Part shown: one piece after another, positions 1 through 4,950 of the stretch
How the letters are laid out: each line of letters begins with the position of its first letter
Position numbering within the stretch: position 1 is the stretch's first letter
DNA from: Rhizobiaceae bacterium
GTDB lineage: Bacteria; Pseudomonadota; Alphaproteobacteria; Rhizobiales; Rhizobiaceae
Assembly (NCBI GenBank): GCA_028865845.1
Contig: JAGWJK010000158.1
Span: forward strand, 1 to 8,005
Reading direction: 5' to 3'
Length of the DNA stretch: 8,005 nt
Notes under the pieces: generated by a model
What the model saw: only the letters and a program-made list of their open reading frames with translations
Told to the model about the DNA's origin: nothing
Database searches by the model: none
Made by a program: the position numbers and the translations under genes

Positions 1-2
1 AA

Positions 3-482
3 AGCCTACCAAGGCTCTTCGGCGTGGTCGGCCTTGCGCGTGACACCCTGCACCACGAGGCGCCCGAGATCGCCCGCGACGTCGACCACGTCATCATCGA
101 CGGACCACCGCGCGTCGCGGGCTTGATGCGCTCGGGTTTGCTCGCCGCCGACCTGGTGCTTATTCCCGTACAACCGTCGCCGTTCGACGGATGGGCCTCC
201 GCCGAGATGCTGTCGCTCCTCCGCGAGGCGCGCATCTACCGTCCACAGCTCGCCGCGCGCTTCGTCCTCAATCGCTGCGCCGCGCGCACCGTCATCGCCC
301 GCGAGACAGCCGAGACGCTCGCGGACCATGATCCTCCGCTGCTCGCCGCTACCATCGGCCAGCGCGTCGCCTTCGCCGACACGGCACAAACCGGCCGGCT
401 TGTCGGCGAACTCGGCAACGACAGTGCTGCCGCACGCGAGATCGCCGCACTCGTCACCGAGATCGGAGGGATCGCAACATGA
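3..482 (+). CDS. parA: ParA-family partition ATPase, 5' truncated by window edge
   Basis: This is the C-terminal 159 residues of a ParA/MinD-type P-loop ATPase, which uses ATP-dependent DNA binding to position plasmids or excised elements. The frame is open from position 3 with no start codon, and the N-terminal Walker A (deviant KGGVGKT) must lie upstream of the window. The visible part contains the hydrophobic strand VDHVIIDGPP, the Walker B-like segment with its Asp and following Pro. Next comes the family pattern LLAADLVLIPVQPSPFDGW, then FVLNR, and a GQR.AFADTAQTGR stretch near the end, as in ParA proteins of conjugative elements. Relatives are about 210-220 residues, so roughly 55 are missing. 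The GTG at 24 is an internal Val, not a start. The stop (480-482) overlaps the next gene's ATG (479), which implies translational coupling. Family assignment is strong; a role in maintaining this element is inferred. Confidence 0.93.
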   Translation, partial: SLPRLFGVVGLARDTLHHEAPEIARDVDHVIIDGPPRVAGLMRSGLLAADLVLIPVQPSPFDGWASAEMLSLLREARIYRPQLAARFVLNRCAARTVIARETAETLADHDPPLLAATIGQRVAFADTAQTGRLVGELGNDSAAAREIAALVTEIGGIAT

Positions 483-733
483 CCGCGACGCCTCCGAAGC
501 GCGGCTTCGCCACACGGCCAGGTGACGCGGACAACTGGGTCAAGGCCGTCGATGTGCAGGCGCCACGGGCGCCCGACGCCGTCCTCTATTCAGCCCGGCT
601 GACCATCGACGTCACCCCGGAACAGCGGGCGCGGATCAAGATCGCCGCCTTCCAGCGCGGTATCACGGTCGCCGACATGCTGCGCGAATTGCTCGCACGC
701 GAATTCCCCCAGAAAAACGGAGACGCGACATGA
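479..733 (+). CDS. Small ribbon-helix-helix protein, probable ParA partner
   Basis: This is an 84-residue protein with a disordered, basic N-terminus (residues 1-37). Residues about 38-77 read ARLTIDVTPEQRARIKIAA, then FQRGITVADMLRELLAREFP. The alternating strand RLTIDV followed by two amphipathic helices fits a MetJ/Arc-type ribbon-helix-helix DNA-binding fold. It begins inside the parA stop (ATGA at 479) and ends inside the next start (ATGA at 730). A short RHH protein just after parA is the arrangement of centromere-binding adaptors such as ParG, so it probably recognises a partition site, stimulates ParA and represses the operon. This is inferred from fold and position; some databases label such proteins ParB although no HTH ParB domain is present. 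A relaxosome accessory role (TraJ-like) is an alternative, because RHH proteins also bind oriT. Confidence 0.8.
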   Translation: MTATPPKRGFATRPGDADNWVKAVDVQAPRAPDAVLYSARLTIDVTPEQRARIKIAAFQRGITVADMLRELLAREFPQKNGDAT

Positions 734-1251
734 CCGGCACCGCCGCCAGCCACGCGCGCGGCGGGCCGAGACCGGCCACGCCGCCGCCAACCGACCTGAC
801 CGAGGTCGAACTCACCTGGATCGAGAAGCGCACCGAACACTGGATCAGGTTCGGCCGCGAGGTCGGCGAACAGATTCTCGACCGCCGCCGTCGCGTGCTT
901 CGCTTCGCGCCGGACACCGTCTTCGGCTTCGTTCGCTGGGCAGCCAACGACCATGGCACCATCGCTTCGCACCTCGACGTATTACGCACAACGCACGCCA
1001 CGGAGCCACGGCAGACCGTGCCGTGCGTGCAGCCCGGCGGCGAGATCCTGCTGAAGATTGCAGGCTGGCCCAAGGTCGAACGCGCGTTGCAGATGATCGA
1101 CGCGATTGAAGCGATCGGCATCGATCCCTCCGAGGTGTCTCCGGACCATTGGCGGCACATCCACAACCGAATAGCGGCCGGCGAGCAACCGCGACCGTAC
1201 ACGGCTCAGCTCCACAAGGCATTCCTCCTGAGGCGGAGGACCTTGTCATGA
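730..1251 (+). CDS. DUF2840 domain protein of conjugative elements
   Basis: This 173-residue protein is recognised as DUF2840, a family I know mainly from alphaproteobacterial conjugation clusters directly upstream of traF. Recognisable stretches are the TEVELTWIEKRTEHWIRFGR start, the central FGFVRWAANDHGT, PGGEILLKIAGWPKVERALQ, and the C-terminal IDAIEAIGIDPSEVSPDHW followed by a Tyr-containing tail. No signal peptide, membrane segment or known catalytic motif is visible, so it is probably cytosolic. The first 20 residues are rich in Ala, Pro and Gly and look disordered. It overlaps its neighbours by ATGA on both sides (730 and 1248), so it should be made in step with the RHH protein and TraF. 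Its biochemical function is unknown; its fixed position suggests a role in transfer or its regulation. Confidence 0.85.
   Translation: MTGTAASHARGGPRPATPPPTDLTEVELTWIEKRTEHWIRFGREVGEQILDRRRRVLRFAPDTVFGFVRWAANDHGTIASHLDVLRTTHATEPRQTVPCVQPGGEILLKIAGWPKVERALQMIDAIEAIGIDPSEVSPDHWRHIHNRIAAGEQPRPYTAQLHKAFLLRRRTLS
1235..1240 (+). promoter_or_regulatory. Shine-Dalgarno sequence deciding the traF start
   Basis: GGAGGA ends seven bases before the ATG at 1248. It supports 1248 rather than the in-frame ATG at 1149, which would add 33 residues lying wholly inside the DUF2840 gene. Confidence 0.75.
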
Positions 1252-1793
1252 GCCGCTTCGGTTACGTCATGGTCACCTATTTCATGGCGATGGGCGTCGC
1301 GATCGCGTCGCTCGTACACCTCCCGATAAAATTCATCTGGAACGCTTCCGCCAGCACGCCGATCGGCCTGTACTCCATCGCAGCGGCCAAGCGGTTCGAG
1401 GTCACGGACCTCGTCGCCATCAACGCACCCAAGCCGATAGCAGACCTCATGGTAGAGCGCGGCTACATCGGCCGCGGCGTGCCGTTGATGAAGCGCGTCG
1501 CAGGCTTGCCAGGACAAGAGGTCTGCCGGCACGACCACGCGATCACGATCGACGGCGTGCCGATGGGCGATGCGCTCGACCGTGACCGTCTCGGCCGCCC
1601 GCTGCCTGACTGGCAGGGCTGCCACCTGATCGCCGACGGCGAACTCTTCCTGATGAACTGGTCGGTCCGCGACAGCCTCGATGGGCGCTATTTCGGTCCC
1701 TTGCCGACCAGCACCGTGATCGGCCGAGCGACACCGCTCTGGACCGATGAGCGCGGCGACGGCCGCTACGTGTGGCGCGCACCGACCCGCTGA
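1248..1793 (+). CDS. traF: TraF, S26-family pilin-processing serine protease
   Basis: This 181-residue inner-membrane protease belongs to the signal peptidase S26/TraF family. In RP4, TraF trims and cyclises the pilin TrbC. A single membrane segment spans residues about 6-25. The catalytic Ser motif NASASTPIGLY follows at 32-42 (nucleophile Ser36), and the general-base Lys lies in LMKRVAGLPGQ (Lys82). A later D-G-Y-F-G-P-type stretch (DGRYFGPLP) matches the S26 box that ends these proteins. Length is normal for TraF (about 170-190). The start is set by the ATGA overlap with the DUF2840 gene and by GGAGGA just upstream. Its expected substrate gene, trbC, normally follows trbB and would lie beyond the right edge. 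Both catalytic residues are present, so the enzyme looks active. Confidence 0.94.
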   Translation: MSRFGYVMVTYFMAMGVAIASLVHLPIKFIWNASASTPIGLYSIAAAKRFEVTDLVAINAPKPIADLMVERGYIGRGVPLMKRVAGLPGQEVCRHDHAITIDGVPMGDALDRDRLGRPLPDWQGCHLIADGELFLMNWSVRDSLDGRYFGPLPTSTVIGRATPLWTDERGDGRYVWRAPTR

Positions 1794-1816
1794 ACAGCAG
1801 CTTCCAACACACACAG

Positions 1817-1822
1817 AAGGAG
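1817..1822 (+). promoter_or_regulatory. Shine-Dalgarno sequence for the DUF736 gene
   Basis: AAGGAG lies six bases before ATG 1829. This fixes the start there, rather than at the in-frame ATG 1772 inside traF. Confidence 0.8.
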
Positions 1823-1828
1823 ACCAAC

Positions 1829-2164
1829 ATGGCGCAGATCGGCCAATTCACCCGAACCAAGTCCGGCTACGCCGGGCGGCTCACCGCCCTCGGCATCGAC
1901 GCCGAACTGGCCCTCATTCCAGCCGAGGACTCTGATGCCGAGAACGCGCCGGACTACCGTGTCCTGCTCGGCGGTGAAGAAGGCAGCGAGATCGGCGCTG
2001 GCTGGAAGCATGTAGGCGAGCGTGCTGGCGAATACGTCGCCGTGCAGCTCGACAGTCCCCTGTTCCCTGCGCCGCTGCGCGCCAATCTCTTCCGTTCTGG
2101 CGACGACAATGCCGCCTGGGGCCTCCATTGGTCGCGGCCGGCCAAGCCGCGCAAGGAGGATTGA
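1829..2164 (+). CDS. DUF736 family protein
   Basis: This 111-residue protein begins with MAQIGQFTRTKSGYAGRL, the hallmark N-terminus of DUF736, and ends with a WGLHW.RP motif also typical of the family. The rest is predicted to be mostly beta strands (for example ELALIPAE, DYRVLLGG, EYVAVQLDSP), followed by a basic tail (PAKPRKED). There is no signal peptide or membrane segment, so it is probably a small cytosolic protein. DUF736 genes are common between traF and the relaxase in alphaproteobacterial elements and are often annotated only as conjugal-transfer associated. No biochemical function is established to my knowledge. It lies 35 bases after traF with its own strong Shine-Dalgarno sequence and is followed after three bases by the transglycosylase gene, consistent with one transcript. 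Confidence 0.9.
   Translation: MAQIGQFTRTKSGYAGRLTALGIDAELALIPAEDSDAENAPDYRVLLGGEEGSEIGAGWKHVGERAGEYVAVQLDSPLFPAPLRANLFRSGDDNAAWGLHWSRPAKPRKED
2153..2159 (+). promoter_or_regulatory. Strong Shine-Dalgarno for a GTG start
   Basis: AAGGAGG, a near-perfect anti-16S match, sits eight bases before GTG 2168 and overlaps the last codons of the DUF736 gene. It supports the non-ATG start of the transglycosylase. Confidence 0.85.
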
Positions 2165-2167
2165 TCG

Positions 2168-2941
2168 GTGCGCCCCCCGCATCGACACGGGCGGCATCCG
2201 GGCGGCGCGCGGAACTCCCACGCTGCCCGCCGGCTGCTCCTCCTTCTCCTTTCCGGCCTGCCGCTGATGGCCGTGCCAGCGTCACCGGGCTACGCCCAGA
2301 CGGCGCCGGTCGCGGCCGAGGCGAACGCGCCGTTTGCCGCATTCGTGGCCGAGGCCTCGCAGCGCTTCGGCATTCCGGTTGCCTGGATACGGGCCTTGAT
2401 GCGCGTCGAGAGCTATAACGAGGTTCGCGCGATTTCGCCGAAGGGCGCGCAGGGCCTGATGCAGATTATGCCCGACACCTGGGTGGTGCTGCGTGCCCGG
2501 TATCGGCTCGGCAATGACCCGTTCGACCCGCATGACAACATCATCGCCGGCACGGCTTACATGCGTGAACTCTACGATCGCTATGGCTCGCCGGGCTTTC
2601 TGGCGGCCTACAATGCCGGCCCAGGACGGTACGAGGAATACCGTGCCAATGGACGTCCAATGCCGGCCGAGACGCGGGCCTACGTTGCCCAACTCGCCCC
2701 CCTCGTCGGCGGCGAACCATCGCCCACCGTGGTCGCCGTCGCTGCCGCCGACCCGCTGTCCTGGACACGTTCGCCGCTCTTCATCAGCGCCTCGGATCGC
2801 AGCCCGAGTGCAGGTCCAACACAGCCGGATGCGCGGCCTGGTGACGGTGACGGCGCTGCTCCACCACGCGATGTTTCGGCCGACGCAAACCCGACCGGCG
2901 GCCTGTTTGTCTCCCGGCGGGAGGCTCCAGGCCCGCGATGA
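2168..2941 (+). CDS. Exported lytic transglycosylase (SLT, conjugation type)
   Basis: This 257-residue periplasmic enzyme is of the VirB1/TrbN-like soluble lytic transglycosylase class. It cleaves glycan strands of peptidoglycan so that the type IV secretion channel can assemble. The N-terminus has many Arg/His residues, then a hydrophobic core RLLLLLLSGLPLMAV (22-36) and a likely signal cleavage near GYA-QT (43/44). The SLT domain covers about 54-180: catalytic Glu81 in RALMRVESYNE, GAQGLMQIMP (93-102), DPHDNIIAGTAYM and AYNAGPGRY (147-155). Residues from about 185 are Pro/Ala/Asp-rich and probably a disordered tail. GTG 2168 is chosen for its excellent Shine-Dalgarno; the next in-frame Met (residue 34) would destroy the signal peptide. 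All key residues are intact. Lying just upstream of the probable oriT, it is the last gene before the non-coding gap. Confidence 0.93.
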   Translation: MRPPHRHGRHPGGARNSHAARRLLLLLLSGLPLMAVPASPGYAQTAPVAAEANAPFAAFVAEASQRFGIPVAWIRALMRVESYNEVRAISPKGAQGLMQIMPDTWVVLRARYRLGNDPFDPHDNIIAGTAYMRELYDRYGSPGFLAAYNAGPGRYEEYRANGRPMPAETRAYVAQLAPLVGGEPSPTVVAVAAADPLSWTRSPLFISASDRSPSAGPTQPDARPGDGDGAAPPRDVSADANPTGGLFVSRREAPGPR

Positions 2942-2973
2942 CCGTTTTGCCCTTCCATCGTAGCATCGCGAAC

Positions 2974-2999
2974 CCCAGCGTAGATTGGCGAGCGCTGGG
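2974..2999. repeat. Inverted repeat, 7-base perfect arms
   Basis: CCCAGCG (2974-2980) pairs with CGCTGGG (2993-2999) across a 12-base loop. It is 33 bases after the transglycosylase stop. No T-run follows, so a classic terminator is not supported. It could be an RNA stabiliser at the end of the upstream operon or part of oriT. Confidence 0.55.
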
Positions 3000-3028
3000 A
3001 GGGAGAGCCGCAAACACAACCGCACGAT

Positions 3029-3038
3029 GGCAGGATAA
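3029..3038 (-). other. Probable oriT nick site (IncP/VirD2 type)
   Basis: Read on the minus strand this is TTATCCTGCC. It matches the core ATCCTG|C found at RP4 oriT and the TATCCTG core of Ti border repeats, which are cut by MOBP/VirD2 relaxases. Cleavage would fall between 3031 and 3030 on the minus strand, leaving the relaxase on a 5' end that leads towards parA. The linked relaxase at 3186 is of the family expected to use such a site. Sequence match and position are seen; actual nicking is inferred. Confidence 0.7.
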
Positions 3039-3039
3039 A

Positions 3040-3058
3040 AGGGCGCGATGTGCGCCTT
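3040..3058. repeat. Hairpin abutting the nick site
   Basis: GGCGC (3042-3046) pairs with GCGCC (3052-3056) around a 5-base loop, with outer A-T and G-T pairs. On the nicked (minus) strand it lies directly 5' of TTATCCTG, as in RP4-like oriTs where an inverted repeat beside nic is bound by an accessory protein. Confidence 0.6.
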
Positions 3059-3089
3059 GGTTCGGTTGTGCGTTTTCAAGGGGTTACGA

Positions 3090-3101
3090 CGCGAATTCGC
3101 G
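3090..3101. repeat. Perfect 12-base palindrome CGCGAATTCGCG
   Basis: This is a fully self-complementary site with no spacer, 59 bases from nic on the relaxase side. It could be an operator for a dimeric regulator or an accessory-protein site. No binding protein can be named from sequence. Confidence 0.55.
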
Positions 3102-3104
3102 AGG

Positions 3105-3136
3105 TGCGCCTGACCGGCGCAGCCTGCGCAAGCGCA
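3105..3136. repeat. Two adjacent short inverted repeats
   Basis: TGCGCC (3105-3110) pairs with GGCGCA (3116-3121) over a 5-base loop. Immediately after it, TGCGC (3125-3129) pairs with GCGCA (3132-3136) over 2 bases. Arms are short and the region is GC-rich, so single hairpins could be chance, but clustering with the other repeats of this gap makes a regulatory or relaxosome role plausible. Confidence 0.45.
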
Positions 3137-3185
3137 CATACCCTAAGAAAATCATCGGCTTCGCGCGATGTGCGGGACCTCGGCC

Positions 3186-4922
3186 ATGACCGAGGACAAT
3201 GATTTCCGCATCCGGCCCGGCCGCATCCGCTCGACAAGCGCGCAGCGAGCAAGGCCCTTCATCGCGCAAGCGCTCGCTGCGACCCAGCGCGCCGGCGGCA
3301 GCGTTTCCCGGAACGGGAAGATCGGTCCCGGCGGGCGGTCCAAGTTCGGGAGCGGCCAGCGGGCCTCAATCCAGGCGAACCGCCTCATCACCGCGCGCTC
3401 GCGCGGTGCCGTCATCAAGGCCCGTGTCGTCCGTCACGGCGGACGCGCGGCGCCGCTCTCCACCCACCTCAATTACCTGCAGCGCGATGGCGTCACCCGG
3501 GACGGGGAAAAAGCGCGGATGTTCGGCCCGGACGGCGATGATGTCGACGCCAAGGATTTTGCCGCTCGGGCCGAGGACGACCGCCATCATTTCCGATTCA
3601 TCGTCTCGCCGGACGATGCGCTGGAAATGTCCGACCTCAAGGGCTTCGCTGGCGAGCTGGTCAACCAGATGGAGAAGGATTTGGGCACGCGGCTCGAATG
3701 GGCCGCGGTTGATCACTGGAACACCGAGCATCCCCATGTCCATTTGATCGTGCGCGGCGTGCGCGACGACGGGTCCGACCTCGTCATCTCGCGCGACTAT
3801 ATCAAGGAAGGGATGCGCGACCGGGCGCGCGACCTCATCACCCAGGAGCTGGGGCAGCGCACCGATCAGGAGATCAGGCAGTCCCTCGAACGCCAGGTCG
3901 CTTCCGATCGCTGGACCAATCTCGATCGCCAACTCGCCCGCGACGCCCATCGCACCGGGGTCATCGACCTCGCTCCGCACGCCGATCGCCAGCCTGACGA
4001 ATTCCATGCGTTAAAGGCCGGTCGGCTGCGCAAGCTCGAAGGCCTCGGGCTCGCCAACGAGATCGGTCCCGGCCAATGGACGATCTCGGAGAAGGCCGAA
4101 GCGACGCTGCGCGAACTCGGCGAGCGCGGTGACATCATCAAGCGCATCCATCACGGCCTGAACGAACGTGGCATCGAGCGCGGCGCGGCGAGCTACGTGC
4201 TGGCGTCGGAAAGCCTCAACGACCCGGTTATCGGCCGGCTGGTCGCCCGCGGTCTCGACGACGAGTTGAAGGGCACGGCCTTCGCCGTCGTCGACGGCGT
4301 CGATGGCCGAACCCACCATATCAAGTTGCCGGACCTCGACGCGGCCGGTGACAGCGCACCGGGATCGATTGTCGAGCTGCGCAAATTCGATGACGCGCGT
4401 GGCCAGCGCCGCGCCGCCATAGCAGTGCGCTCCGACCTCGACATCGAGCGGCAGGTTACCGCGAGCGGCGCAACCTGGCTCGACAGGCAGAATATCGCCC
4501 GCGAGCCGGTGGCGCTGGGCGGAGGCTTCGGCGTCGAGGTGCGCGACGCGATGGACCGGCGCGCCGAACACCTTGTCGGCCAGGGACTCGCCGAACACCA
4601 GAAGCGCGGCGTCAGCTTCCAGCCTGGCTTGGTCGACACGCTTCGCCAGCGCGAGCTGGAGGCGGCCGCCGGCCAGATAGCCGCCGAGATCGGGCGGCCA
4701 CAGGTCAAACCGGAGGCCGGCGAGTATGTCACCGGCACCTATCAGCGGCGGCTCACGCTCGCATCCGGGCGTTTCGCGATGATCGACGACGGGCTCGGCT
4801 TCAGTCTCGTGCCCTGGACGCCATCAATCGAAAAGCAACTCGGCAAACACGTCTCCGGTGTCGCTCGCGGCGATGGCGGCGTCGACTGGAGTTTCGGCCG
4901 TCAGCGGGGGATCGGGCTGTGA
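3186..4922 (+). CDS. rlxS: Relaxase/mobilization nuclease with DUF3363 domain
   Basis: This 578-residue DNA strand transferase would cut oriT and stay linked to the 5' end through a tyrosine. It starts MTEDNDFRIRPGRIRS, the conserved N-terminus of this VirD2/RlxS-like family, so ATG 3186 is preferred to the in-frame ATG 3168. No strong Shine-Dalgarno is seen for either. The nuclease part spans about 75-230. HLNYLQRDG (94-102) aligns with the active-site region of VirD2, making Tyr97 the likely nucleophile. HHFRFIVSP (134-142) and DHWNTEHPHVH (176-186) give the metal-binding histidines of motif III. Residues about 240-578 correspond to DUF3363, with no catalytic motif that I can name. The length is a little under that of many relatives (about 600-650), but the frame is intact. 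The family is sure; the symbol follows the Mesorhizobium symbiosis-island name. Confidence 0.92.
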   Translation: MTEDNDFRIRPGRIRSTSAQRARPFIAQALAATQRAGGSVSRNGKIGPGGRSKFGSGQRASIQANRLITARSRGAVIKARVVRHGGRAAPLSTHLNYLQRDGVTRDGEKARMFGPDGDDVDAKDFAARAEDDRHHFRFIVSPDDALEMSDLKGFAGELVNQMEKDLGTRLEWAAVDHWNTEHPHVHLIVRGVRDDGSDLVISRDYIKEGMRDRARDLITQELGQRTDQEIRQSLERQVASDRWTNLDRQLARDAHRTGVIDLAPHADRQPDEFHALKAGRLRKLEGLGLANEIGPGQWTISEKAEATLRELGERGDIIKRIHHGLNERGIERGAASYVLASESLNDPVIGRLVARGLDDELKGTAFAVVDGVDGRTHHIKLPDLDAAGDSAPGSIVELRKFDDARGQRRAAIAVRSDLDIERQVTASGATWLDRQNIAREPVALGGGFGVEVRDAMDRRAEHLVGQGLAEHQKRGVSFQPGLVDTLRQRELEAAAGQIAAEIGRPQVKPEAGEYVTGTYQRRLTLASGRFAMIDDGLGFSLVPWTPSIEKQLGKHVSGVARGDGGVDWSFGRQRGIGL

Positions 4923-4937
4923 TCATCAATACAACTG

Positions 4938-4943
4938 AAAGGA
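4938..4943 (+). promoter_or_regulatory. Shine-Dalgarno sequence for traG
   Basis: AAAGGA lies seven bases before ATG 4951, in the 28-base gap after the relaxase stop. The gap is too short to suggest a separate promoter. Confidence 0.65.
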
Positions 4944-4950
4944 CCCCGCT

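Larger units (their letters stand above)
3015..3070. repeat. Inverted repeat flanking the probable nick site
   Basis: CACAACCG (3015-3022) is perfectly complementary to CGGTTGTG (3063-3070). The 40 bases between the arms contain both the nic match and the hairpin beside it, so these outer arms bracket the putative relaxosome core. Confidence 0.6.
3043..3174 (+). repeat. 12-base direct repeat GCGCGATGTGCG
   Basis: Identical copies lie at 3043-3054 (inside the hairpin next to nic) and 3163-3174 (just before the relaxase start). The entry spans both copies; the repeat units are those two intervals only. Confidence 0.6.
2942..3185. other. Non-coding gap with probable origin of transfer (oriT)
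   Basis: This 244-base stretch between the transglycosylase and the relaxase holds no convincing gene. It contains a nick-site match on the minus strand (3029-3038), an imperfect hairpin next to it, at least four other inverted repeats, a 12-base direct repeat and four copies of TGTGCG. The position immediately 5' of the relaxase gene is where oriT usually lies in P-type and symbiosis-island elements. In RP4 oriT, too, an inverted repeat abuts nic on its 5' side. I see no clear sigma-70 promoter; the relaxase transcript may start here or read through from upstream. The oriT call is inference from the nic motif plus context. Confidence 0.7.

Noticed and set aside
1149..1247. In-frame upstream ATG for traF
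   Set aside because: It would add 33 residues lying inside the DUF2840 gene. ATG 1248 has a Shine-Dalgarno and puts the membrane segment at the N-terminus as in TraF.
1772..1828. Upstream in-frame ATG for the DUF736 gene
   Set aside because: The extension overlaps traF and precedes both the strong AAGGAG and the family N-terminus MAQIGQF.
3168..3185. Upstream ATG adding six residues to the relaxase
   Set aside because: The conserved family N-terminus begins at MTEDNDFRIRPGR (3186). The earlier ATG lies in a repeated oriT motif and lacks a ribosome binding site, though it is not fully excluded.
2938..3189. Open frame of 83 codons starting with ATGA overlap at the transglycosylase stop and covering the whole gap
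   Set aside because: Its product has no recognisable domain or consistent composition. The frame covers the nic match and all the inverted repeats, and overlaps the relaxase start. The openness is expected in GC-rich DNA.
3366..4007. Minus-strand open frame of 213 codons opposite the relaxase
   Set aside because: It is an antisense shadow; the sense frame contains the relaxase motifs.
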